DNA from: an uncultured Micrococcales bacterium
Lineage (GTDB): Bacteria > Actinomycetota > Actinomycetes > Actinomycetales > Microbacteriaceae
Length of the DNA stretch: 6,552 nucleotides
Direction of reading: 5' to 3'
Assembly (NCBI GenBank): GCA_903853515.1
Contig: CAINTU010000145.1
Coordinates: forward strand, 1-6,552
Part shown: in pieces, positions 1-5,590 of the stretch
Position numbering within the stretch: the stretch's first letter is position 1
Layout of the letters: the number at the start of each line of letters is the position of its first letter
Notes under the pieces: model-generated
Told to the model about the DNA's origin: nothing
The model's input: the letters and a program-made list of their open reading frames with translations, nothing else
Databases searched by the model: none
Made by a program: the position numbers and the translations under genes

Positions 1-262
1 CTTTATCCCAGAAATTTTAGACACCAACATCTATAACGAAGTGCTCGACGCAACTGCAGATGATGCTGTTAAATGGGCGCGAGCCCTAGCCGCGAAAGAG
101 GGAATCCTAGGCGGTATTTCGAGCGGCGCGGCGGTTTGGGCCGCGAACGAGATCAGCAAGCGTGACGAATTTGCCGGCAAGCAGATTGTCGTGATCATTC
201 CTTCGTTTGGTGAACGTTACCTGTCAACAATCTTGTTCAAGGATCTAGTCGACTTAGACTAA
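1..262 (+). CDS. cysK: Cysteine synthase (O-acetylserine sulfhydrylase), C-terminal part only
   Basis: This is the last 86 residues of a PLP-dependent cysteine synthase; the gene begins before the window and the reading frame enters at base 2. The enzyme makes L-cysteine from O-acetylserine and sulfide in the cytoplasm. Visible family hallmarks are FIPEILD near the left edge, the EGILGGISSGAA block (glycine/serine-rich segment of the active-site region) and IPSFGERYLST close to the C-terminus, a block that packs against the PLP pyridine ring in this fold. The end, LFKDLVDLD, matches the usual CysK terminus, so the gene is intact on this side. cysE, which makes its substrate, starts 7 nt downstream, supporting CysK rather than cystathionine beta-synthase or threonine synthase. 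The GTG at base 41 is an internal valine, not a start. The PLP lysine lies outside the window. Confidence 0.95.
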   Translation, partial: FIPEILDTNIYNEVLDATADDAVKWARALAAKEGILGGISSGAAVWAANEISKRDEFAGKQIVVIIPSFGERYLSTILFKDLVDLD

Positions 263-269
263 ATACACT

Positions 270-776
270 TTGATACGTTTTAGAGAAGACATCGCCAACG
301 GTCTTGCGCAAGACCCTTCTATGCTCAGTGGCTTCGAGCTATTTCTAACCAGCCCAGGATTGCATGCCGTATGGGGCTATCGCGTTGCGCATTGGCTTTG
401 GCGCCGCAAACGTCGCATTTTGGCTCGAATGCTCTCTAATTGGTTGCGTTTTTTAACCGGTATTGAAATTCATCCCGGAGCAAAGATTGGTCGCAGATTC
501 TTTGTTGACCACGGCATGGGTGTTGTGATCGGCGAGACCGCTGTTGTGGGCGACGATGTTTTGATTTATCACGGTGTGACCCTTGGCGGCAAACTGAACT
601 CACCGGTGAAGCGCCACCCAACAATCGGTAACCATGTATTGATCGGTGCCGAGTCGATTTTGATTGGTGACATCACAATTGGTGATGACGTCATAATTGG
701 CGCTGGTTCGGTAGTGACAAAAAACGTTGCCGCTGGCGAAAGAGTCGTTGGCACGCAGTTGCGCAAACTAGATTAG
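270..776 (+). CDS. cysE: Serine O-acetyltransferase, short form
   Basis: The 168-residue protein transfers acetyl from acetyl-CoA to L-serine, giving the O-acetylserine used by the adjacent CysK. An N-terminal helical part (about 1-64, with DPS at 15-17 and GYRVAHWLW at 36-44) precedes a left-handed beta-helix of hexapeptide repeats (about 67-150, e.g. IHPGAKIG, VVIGETAVVGDDV, VLIGAESILIG). Asp80-His81 in the FVDHGMG block and His116 in KRHPTIG correspond to the substrate-binding and catalytic Asp-His and second His of E. coli CysE, and VTLGG (103-107) is the typical following block. The start is TTG; an in-frame stop at 255-257 rules out any longer form, and no strong Shine-Dalgarno is visible, so translation is probably coupled to cysK 7 nt upstream. 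It is shorter than the roughly 270-residue enterobacterial enzyme, and the chain stops at GTQLRKLD without the long C-terminal tail. Confidence 0.95.
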   Translation: MIRFREDIANGLAQDPSMLSGFELFLTSPGLHAVWGYRVAHWLWRRKRRILARMLSNWLRFLTGIEIHPGAKIGRRFFVDHGMGVVIGETAVVGDDVLIYHGVTLGGKLNSPVKRHPTIGNHVLIGAESILIGDITIGDDVIIGAGSVVTKNVAAGERVVGTQLRKLD

Positions 777-780
777 TTGC

Positions 781-876
781 ATGTTGGTTTCTCGCAGAGA
801 TGCGATTGCGCTGCTATCTGGCACTCTCGCCTTTGGATCTCTCGCTTTGGCCACCGGCATCAGCCGATCTGATGCG
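781..876 (+). other. Predicted twin-arginine signal peptide of the GH53 enzyme
   Basis: Codons 1-32 encode a short n-region with Ser-Arg-Arg-Asp-Ala (4-8), an uncharged stretch rich in Ala, Leu, Gly and Ser (about 8-25) and a Ser-Asp-Ala site before the mature domain. The double arginine preceded by Ser fits Tat rather than a plain Sec signal. There is no lipobox cysteine, so a released enzyme is expected. The exact cleavage point is inferred. Confidence 0.7.
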
Positions 877-1908
877 GCTGGTAGGTCGCTTCTCAACGGC
901 ATCGACGTTTCATGGTTGCCACAACTCGAACAGGCAGGTGCCAAGTATTTTGACGCCAACGGTCAACCGCTAGAAGCATTCGAACTCTTGAAAAGAGCCG
1001 GCATCAAAGTCGCGCGCATTCGCCTGTTTGTTGACGCCGCAGACATGAACGGGCGCCTAGATCAGGTGCAGTTGCTCGCAGCGCGTGCGCAGCGCGCTGG
1101 TTTGCAGGTTTGCCTAGACATGCATCTGAGCGACACATGGGCCGACCCGGCTCATCAGGGTATTCCCCGCGGGTGGTCAACCACGAACATCGACTATCTT
1201 GCTAATGCGGTTGGCAGTTATGTCTATGGCATTCTGAGTGATTTGAAGGCCCGCCAAATCACGATCGATTTTGTTCAGCTCGGCAACGAAATATCTAACG
1301 GCCTGCTTTGGCCGCCTGGCACACTCGATGCAGACACCAACGCAAAGTGGAATAACTTTGCGAAACTTTATAACTCGGCAGCCGAGAGCCTGCGCAAGGT
1401 TTACCCGAGCGCGACAAATGTTTTGCACCTAGATTGCGGTGGCGACGCCGCCAAAACCAGTTGGTGGCTAGGTCGTGCCATCGGCCACGGGGTTACCGAC
1501 TTTGATGCTGTTGGATTGAGTTTTTACCCACAGTGGCACGGCGAGCTCGCAGCATTGCAAAAAACCCTGCGAGTTGTTGCAGTCGATTTCACTAAGCCGG
1601 TCTTTGTTGCCGAAACGGCTTATGCATTCACCGGTGCAACATTTGGTAACGATGTTATTGATCCAGGCAAAAATGCTCTAACGGGTTTTGCCAGCACCCC
1701 AGCCGGGCAGGCCGCTTATGTGAGCGCAATCAAGAATCTTTTGCTCGCCCTGCCAAACAATCGTGGCTTAGGGCTCTGGTGGTGGGAAGGCCTCGCCACA
1801 AAAGTCGACAGCGCCACAAGAGAGCCGTTTAACCCTGGCATGGCGAACTCGGCCCTAGTTGATCTTGGCGGCAGGGTTTTGCCGGCGCTGAGTGCGCTCG
1901 GCAATTAG
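781..1908 (+). CDS. Exported GH53 arabinogalactan endo-beta-1,4-galactanase
   Basis: This 375-residue glycoside hydrolase family 53 enzyme is predicted to cut internal beta-1,4 linkages of type I (arabino)galactan outside the membrane. Residues 4-9 (SRRDAI), followed by a hydrophobic stretch to about 25, look like a twin-arginine (Tat) signal; a plausible cleavage is after Ser-Asp-Ala (30-32). The (beta/alpha)8 domain fills the rest. Family blocks in order are NGIDVSWLPQLE (39-50), VARIRLFV (77-84), LDMHLSDTWADP (112-123), QLGNEISNGLLWP (166-178; Glu170 is the expected acid/base), SFYPQWHG (247-254), VFVAETAY (274-281; Glu278 is the expected nucleophile) and LGLWWWEG (330-337). Length suits a single catalytic domain; no carbohydrate-binding module or anchor is seen. 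The ATG lies 4 nt after the cysE stop with no clear ribosome binding site, suggesting coupling to the cys genes. Substrate could extend to related galactans. Confidence 0.92.
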   Translation: MLVSRRDAIALLSGTLAFGSLALATGISRSDAAGRSLLNGIDVSWLPQLEQAGAKYFDANGQPLEAFELLKRAGIKVARIRLFVDAADMNGRLDQVQLLAARAQRAGLQVCLDMHLSDTWADPAHQGIPRGWSTTNIDYLANAVGSYVYGILSDLKARQITIDFVQLGNEISNGLLWPPGTLDADTNAKWNNFAKLYNSAAESLRKVYPSATNVLHLDCGGDAAKTSWWLGRAIGHGVTDFDAVGLSFYPQWHGELAALQKTLRVVAVDFTKPVFVAETAYAFTGATFGNDVIDPGKNALTGFASTPAGQAAYVSAIKNLLLALPNNRGLGLWWWEGLATKVDSATREPFNPGMANSALVDLGGRVLPALSALGN

Positions 1909-1923
1909 CCCCTCGCGACGAAT

Positions 1924-4206
1924 TTAGTTCTGGTCTGCTAGATAGACGCTGGTGTATCTGATTGTCGCAGGCAGTTTCTGGCCAAGACCATCGAAGCCGT
2001 TGAAGTTCAACATTGTTGATGGCCACGCGCGGTAACGCGTGATTACAACATCGACCTGACCATTGAATCCCTTGAGCGCAGCAAATGCCTTTTTCTCTTG
2101 CTTCAGTTCGGCCGAGCTCTTGTTGGTTACTTTGATTTTCGTGAAGTTTGCCTTAGTCAAGCCACCGGCCGGGTTCAAAGTGTTTGGGTTCAACTTGGTG
2201 ATGTCGGTGCAGAAAGCCTTGCCGTTCACGCTCTTTGACGCCATGGCAGCGTCTTTTTGCGCTTGAACTTTAGCAGCATTGTTGCGGGTGAGCTTGTCGA
2301 CCTTTGCTGCCTTCAAGATGCCGAACTGTTGGGTGCAGCTATAGCTCACACCGTTTGAGACGAAGCTGATGTCGGCTTCGATGTAACCGGTGTAAACGCT
2401 GACTGATTGAGCAACCAGTCTGCCGGTCGACGAATCCCAGCTTAGGTTGAATGACTCATCATTGGTCTGGTTAAAGCTCGTGCCGCCCGATGTGATGATT
2501 TCAAACGGTGCATCGCTGCCGTCTGTGGCTGGTGGATAAATGTCAATCGTGTCTGGGTCAATCGCAAAAGTGAAAGTTTGATCTGCCGATGCTGAATCAT
2601 ATCTGGCAGTTTCAGCGGCACTGGCCCTAATAGTGCAAGTGCCATAGCTAGTCACGTTTACGGCACCACTCGATGCATCAGAGATTGTGCAGTTCGAGGT
2701 GCTTGGGTCGACGACAGAATATGTGACTTGGGCCGAGCCAAGGGCATCAGCCTGATTTGAAGGGGTGAATATGCCACTGACCGGCACATAACCTGCAGGA
2801 TCTGAATACCAAGTGACATAGCCAGGGCGTTTGGTGAATGTGAAAGTAACATCTTTTGTTGCGCTAAAACGCAGTGCGGTTTGCGCCGCAGTCGCACGCA
2901 TGGTGCAGGTGCCGGCCGTGGTTACTGTGATGTCTGCCGAGCTTGAAGATGCAATCGAACAATCTGACGTTGTGCCTGCGCCTGCAACGACCGAATACGT
3001 AATTGTGGCACTGTCTGAAGTGCTGGCTGAAACCGTAGGACTAAATGTTGATGCGCCGGGCAATCTGTTGTAAGTCGCTGGTGACCATGAAATTGTCTGT
3101 GCACTGCGAGGCGGCACAGGAGTTGCCGAGGTCACCGCGCCATAGGCACTAACGCCAGCACCGTTGGTGCCGACGATTTGGTAATAGTAGGTCTGGTTTG
3201 CAGTTAGGCCGGTGATGTCTGCAACTGACGCTGTGGTGATGTTTGTGGCTGTGCCATCTGCAACATAGCCTTGCGAGCCATCGGTCTGTGCAGGTGAACC
3301 AACCGGGTTGCTCACGTCACAGGTTAGTGCCCCGTTGCCATCAACTGACGAGCTGGTTGAAACGCAAAAACTGATATTTGATTGGGTCGAGTAGCCCCAG
3401 CGCATGCGAACACCGTGGTCGGTCACAGATCCGTTGGCTCTGAAACTTGTGCCGGTTATGTTGGTCGGGTCGGCGTTGGCAACTGTAGGCGCAAAGACAC
3501 CGATGACTGCCTGAGCGTCGTGACCTCGGTAGCCGGCATATGAATAGCCCGCACCAAGACTGCCCTTGAAATAGTAATGGTAGACCGCTGAGCCCGAAAC
3601 GTAATCTGGTGCGCCGGCAATTGTGGCGCCGACTGCTACGTTGTAATCGCAATAGCCAGTCACGGTGTTCATGTGCCAGGTGTCTTGATCTAGGTTGACA
3701 TATATGCTTGTTGGCAAGACGTTGTTGTGACCACAGTCAAATGTGTTCGATGTGGTTAGTCGGGTTGCGGTGACCAAAAACTTATAGGCATTGCCATAGT
3801 TGACGCCGCCGTCTGTGCGATAAACCTTCAGCACACCTGAATACATTCCTGGGGTTGCGTTTGCGGCAATTGTGAAGTTTTGTGGTGAAGTGATCGACTG
3901 TTCGCCTGCGGCTGGGCCGGCACTAAACAGGCCGTTGAGATCGCTAGCTGAATCCCAGCTTGAAGTTGTGCAGGGGTTGTTTCGGCTCTCATATGACAAA
4001 AAGCGAACAACATCGCCTGGCTGCACGTTGATCACCTGAGGTGTCGAAGTGTCTGGGCTAGTCGAAAGGGCACTCCAACACCATGGATGAACTTCAACGT
4101 TGACTGGCGGCACGGCGTTGGCCGGTGCAGCAGTGAACTGTGCGATGGCGAAAACTAGCGAGAGCGCCGAAATAACTGCGGCTAGTTTTTTAGTAAGTTT
4201 CAACAA
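1924..4206 (-). CDS. Large secreted multidomain protein with Fn3-like and Cys-containing Ig-like repeats, function unknown
   Basis: I do not recognise a named family for this 760-residue protein. Residues 1-31 form a Sec signal (three Lys, hydrophobic core 8-24, cleavage after Ala-Asn-Ala). Residues 32-235 are beta-rich, with VINVQPGDVVRF (58-69) resembling a cupredoxin-type strand, though no copper ligand set is evident. Residues 238-366 look like a fibronectin III-type domain ending in LTANQTYYYQIVGTNGAG. Two tandem Ig-like repeats follow (369-457 and 462-549), each with a Cys...GTCT pair. Residues 562-630 are beta-rich; 631-665 is Lys/Ala-rich and probably helical; a last domain ends in VVITRYRAWPS and IRYTSVYLA. 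The 12 cysteines fall into six domain-local pairs, suggesting disulfides outside the cell. No LPXTG or terminal membrane helix is seen. The start is TTG (or the adjacent TTG codon) with a weak ribosome binding site. Adhesin or glycan binding is a guess. Confidence 0.85.
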   Translation of the reverse strand: MLKLTKKLAAVISALSLVFAIAQFTAAPANAVPPVNVEVHPWCWSALSTSPDTSTPQVINVQPGDVVRFLSYESRNNPCTTSSWDSASDLNGLFSAGPAAGEQSITSPQNFTIAANATPGMYSGVLKVYRTDGGVNYGNAYKFLVTATRLTTSNTFDCGHNNVLPTSIYVNLDQDTWHMNTVTGYCDYNVAVGATIAGAPDYVSGSAVYHYYFKGSLGAGYSYAGYRGHDAQAVIGVFAPTVANADPTNITGTSFRANGSVTDHGVRMRWGYSTQSNISFCVSTSSSVDGNGALTCDVSNPVGSPAQTDGSQGYVADGTATNITTASVADITGLTANQTYYYQIVGTNGAGVSAYGAVTSATPVPPRSAQTISWSPATYNRLPGASTFSPTVSASTSDSATITYSVVAGAGTTSDCSIASSSSADITVTTAGTCTMRATAAQTALRFSATKDVTFTFTKRPGYVTWYSDPAGYVPVSGIFTPSNQADALGSAQVTYSVVDPSTSNCTISDASSGAVNVTSYGTCTIRASAAETARYDSASADQTFTFAIDPDTIDIYPPATDGSDAPFEIITSGGTSFNQTNDESFNLSWDSSTGRLVAQSVSVYTGYIEADISFVSNGVSYSCTQQFGILKAAKVDKLTRNNAAKVQAQKDAAMASKSVNGKAFCTDITKLNPNTLNPAGGLTKANFTKIKVTNKSSAELKQEKKAFAALKGFNGQVDVVITRYRAWPSTMLNFNGFDGLGQKLPATIRYTSVYLADQN
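2560..2823 (-). repeat. Ig-like tandem repeat, copy 2 (protein-level)
   Basis: Residues 462-549 repeat the preceding pattern: VTWYSDPAGY, GIFTPSNQA, VTYSVVDPSTSNCTIS, YGTCTIRASAAETARYDSAS and QTFTF. Cys506 and Cys524 take the place of Cys416 and Cys434. Shared blocks are TYSVV, the C-[ST]-I motif, GTCT-x-RA-x-AA-x-TA and TFTF. The segment joins copy 1 through a four-residue linker. Confidence 0.75.
2836..3102 (-). repeat. Ig-like tandem repeat, copy 1 (protein-level)
   Basis: Residues 369-457 run from AQTISWSPATY through FSPTVSAS, ITYSVVAGAG, CSIAS and AGTCTMRATAA to DVTFTF. The layout is shared with the next copy: W-x-P start, G-x-F-x-P, x-T-Y-S-V-V, Cys, G-T-C-T-x-R-A-x-A and T-F-T-F end. 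Cys416 and Cys434 are the likely internal disulfide. The copies are related at protein level but diverged in DNA, so this is an old duplication. Confidence 0.75.
3115..3495 (-). other. Fibronectin type III-like domain within the 760-residue protein
   Basis: Residues 238-364 begin APTVANADPTNIT, carry a VRMRWGYSTQ strand and end with ASVADITGLTANQTYYYQIVGTNGAG before SATPVPP. The LTANQTYYYQIVGTN segment matches the E-F strand pattern of Fn3 domains, where leucine precedes the turn and Tyr-x-Tyr/Phe-x-V follows. An insert of about 35 residues holds a Cys281-Cys296 pair. Such domains usually act as spacers in bacterial extracellular proteins. The boundaries are approximate. Confidence 0.6.
4114..4206 (-). 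other. Predicted Sec signal peptide of the 760-residue protein
   Basis: Codons 1-31 give a basic n-region (Lys3, Lys6, Lys7), a hydrophobic core from about residue 8 to 24 (AAVISALSLVFAIAQF) and a classic A-x-A site at 29-31, with the mature chain starting at Val32. No cysteine lies at the cleavage point, so it is not a lipoprotein. This signal also supports the TTG start, since no ATG lies nearby in frame. Confidence 0.85.
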
Positions 4207-4330
4207 TTGTCTTGCCCGTTCGTTAGACTTTGGGCCTCAGACTGAGCCCACAGGTATCAAGTTAAGCAGAAACATGTGCTTTGGCGCGCCATTTCGAGGG
4301 CTAACAGTCGCAAATAGGCGTTTTAGTGGG
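4207..4330 (-). promoter_or_regulatory. Intergenic gap between rlmN and the 760-residue protein gene
   Basis: This 124-nt gap separates two minus-strand genes and probably carries the leader and any promoter of the downstream gene. It contains a 10-bp palindrome TGGCGCGCCA (4282-4291) and a near-perfect inverted repeat (4231-4250). Read on the minus strand, TAACTT sits upstream of the inverted repeat and fits a loose actinobacterial -10 (TAnnnT), but I find no convincing -35 at 16-18 nt. No U-rich terminator follows rlmN, so read-through is possible. Confidence 0.35.
4231..4250 (-). other. Inverted repeat able to form a hairpin in the leader
   Basis: TGGGCCTCAG and ACTGAGCCCA pair as a GC-rich stem with one bulged base. 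It ends 24 nt before the TTG start of the secreted-protein gene. No T-run follows on either strand, so it is not a standard intrinsic terminator. It could be an operator, an mRNA-stabilising leader hairpin or a weak end for rlmN transcripts. Confidence 0.4.
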
Positions 4331-5521
4331 TTAATCAGCGGCGGCTAGTTGACCGCAGGCGCCATCGATTTCTTTGCCACGCGTATCGCGCAAAGTAGCG
4401 GTGATGCCTGCATCTTCGAGTGCGCGCAAAAATACTCGAGTGGTTTCAGGCAACGATGCTGTCCAAACCGATCCTGGGGTGGGGTTTAGCGGAATCGGAT
4501 TTACGTGCACCCACCCGCGGCCGCGCTCGTTGAGTTTTTTAGCCAACAACTCGGCACGCCACTGGTGATCGTTCATGTCTTTGATGAGCGCGTATTCAAT
4601 CGATACTCGGCGACCAGTCTTTTGATAATAGTTATAGGCCGCATCGAGTGCTTCATCGACTTTGTATCGCGAGTTGATTGGAATGAGTTCATCGCGCAAT
4701 TCGTCATCTGGAGCGTGCAAGCTGAGCGCAAAAGTGAGCGGCAGGTCTTCGTCGGCAAGTTTGTCGATTGCTGGCACAAGCCCAACTGTTGAGACAGTGA
4801 TGTTGCGCGCAGACATGCCAAGGCCGTCTGGTTGCGGTGCCACCATGTTTCGAACCGCAGTCATCACTCGGGTATAGTTGGCAAGCGGTTCACCCATGCC
4901 CATAAACACGATATTCGTAACGCGCTCTGGGGCATCGCCCGGTTGCATTTGCCGACCGCCGAGTTCGCCGTTAGAGATCGCATGATTAGCACGCACAATC
5001 TGATCAACGATTTCGGCGGCAGACATGTTTCTTGTGAGCCCCGCTTGGCCGGTTGCACAAAACGGACAGTTCATTCCACAGCCTGCCTGCGACGAAACAC
5101 AAAGTGTGATTCGCCCCGGATACCGCATCAGCACGCTCTCGACAAGCGCACCGTCAAAGAGTCGCCACAAGAATTTAATCGTGTCGCCCTTATCGGTTTG
5201 CAGGCGCTTAACTTCGGTTAGAAGCGGCGGCAACATTCCTGCAACTAGTTCATCGCGACCGGCTGCCGGCAGGTCAGTCATGTCGGCAGCGGCTGATGTG
5301 TAGCGCTCAAAATAATGGGTCGAAAGCTGCTTTGCTCGAAAACCTGGCAGGCCGAGTTCTTTTGCTTTTGCCACGCGCTCTGCCGCGGTCAGATCGGCGA
5401 GGTGAATTGGTGGCAGCTTGCTTGGTCTGGCAGCCTCGAATTGCAGAATCGGGCGGCCCTGATCGTCGAGCTTCTGAGTCCAACCTTCGGTGGCCGGGCG
5501 CACCTGACGTGATTCAGCCAT
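4331..5521 (-). CDS. rlmN: Dual-specificity RNA methyltransferase RlmN (23S rRNA A2503 / tRNA A37 C2-methylation)
   Basis: This 396-residue radical SAM enzyme methylates carbon 2 of A2503 in 23S rRNA and, as known for E. coli, A37 of some tRNAs, helping peptidyl-transferase accuracy. An N-terminal extension of about 40 residues (RPATEGW...QFEAARPSKLPPIHLADL) is typical of actinobacterial RlmN. The helical RNA-binding part follows (about 41-100), then the radical SAM core. The cluster motif CGMNCPFC gives Cys148, Cys152 and Cys155. Cys141, seven residues earlier, matches E. coli Cys118, and Cys389 in DGACGQL matches the methyl-carrying Cys355. GMGEP (208-212) is the SAM-binding GGE-like block, and ITVSTVGLVP and FALSLHAPDD are further RlmN signatures. 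Cys389 and the full domain separate it from unrelated radical SAM enzymes; the housekeeping assignment is favoured over resistance-type Cfr. The ATG is supported by an AGGAG 5 nt upstream. Confidence 0.97.
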   Translation of the reverse strand: MAESRQVRPATEGWTQKLDDQGRPILQFEAARPSKLPPIHLADLTAAERVAKAKELGLPGFRAKQLSTHYFERYTSAAADMTDLPAAGRDELVAGMLPPLLTEVKRLQTDKGDTIKFLWRLFDGALVESVLMRYPGRITLCVSSQAGCGMNCPFCATGQAGLTRNMSAAEIVDQIVRANHAISNGELGGRQMQPGDAPERVTNIVFMGMGEPLANYTRVMTAVRNMVAPQPDGLGMSARNITVSTVGLVPAIDKLADEDLPLTFALSLHAPDDELRDELIPINSRYKVDEALDAAYNYYQKTGRRVSIEYALIKDMNDHQWRAELLAKKLNERGRGWVHVNPIPLNPTPGSVWTASLPETTRVFLRALEDAGITATLRDTRGKEIDGACGQLAAAD

Positions 5522-5526
5522 GTCTA

Positions 5527-5531
5527 CTCCT
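5527..5531 (-). promoter_or_regulatory. Shine-Dalgarno of rlmN
   Basis: On the minus strand AGGAG lies 5 nt before the ATG at 5519-5521. It is the only strong ribosome binding site in the window and fixes the rlmN start. Confidence 0.8.
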
Positions 5532-5545
5532 GCACAGTTGGGTTC

Positions 5546-5559
5546 CTAGACCAGTCTAG
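5546..5559 (-). promoter_or_regulatory. 14-nt palindrome upstream of rlmN, overlapping a possible -10 box
   Basis: CTAGAC-CA-GTCTAG is a perfect 6-bp inverted repeat with a 2-nt spacer. On the minus strand it contains TAGACT (5558 to 5553), which fits the loose TAnnnT -10 pattern and would start an RNA about 25 nt before the rlmN ATG. No good -35 is seen at normal spacing, so promoter identity is weak. The symmetry may mark an operator or be chance. Confidence 0.3.
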
Positions 5560-5563
5560 TTTT

Positions 5564-5580
5564 CGCACCAAACAAGTGCG
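5564..5580 (-). other. Small hairpin between the GH16 gene and rlmN
   Basis: CGCAC and GTGCG pair around a 7-nt loop, 10 nt after the GH16 stop codon. On the minus strand it is followed by AAAA, not T, so it lacks the tract of an intrinsic terminator. It may protect the GH16 mRNA 3' end; transcription could continue into rlmN, 69 nt downstream of the stop. Confidence 0.3.
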
Positions 5581-5590
5581 CGCGGGTTAG

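Noticed and set aside
41..262. A complete 73-residue gene starting at the GTG at 41
   Set aside because: CysK homology continues in frame to the left edge of the window, so this GTG is an internal valine codon.
2024..2041. CACGCG-CGGTAA-CGCGTG inverted repeat as a terminator of the GH53 transcript
   Set aside because: It lies inside the coding sequence of the opposing gene (the TRYRAWP region), more than 100 nt past the GH53 stop, and has no T-run; it is most likely coding coincidence.
2831..3073. Plus-strand 80-codon open frame opposite the secreted-protein gene
   Set aside because: It lies antisense within the repeat region of a well-supported gene and its translation has no domain or signal features; it is a shadow of low-complexity coding sequence.
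1974..3740. Possible CRISPR or DNA tandem array in the repetitive-looking secreted-protein gene
   Set aside because: The repetition is at protein-domain level with about 90-residue periods and diverged DNA; there are no short identical repeats with unique spacers.
4832..5221. Plus-strand 129-codon open frame opposite rlmN
   Set aside because: rlmN is intact with all catalytic residues in the other strand, and the antisense product resembles no family.
4331..5521. Cfr-type antibiotic-resistance methyltransferase
   Set aside because: Sequence features, including the actinobacterial N-terminal extension and the DGACGQL end, fit housekeeping RlmN, and there is no mobile or resistance context.
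5564..5580. Hairpin after the GH16 gene as an intrinsic terminator
   Set aside because: The stem is only 5 bp and is followed by A residues on the transcribed strand; the T-run is on the wrong side.
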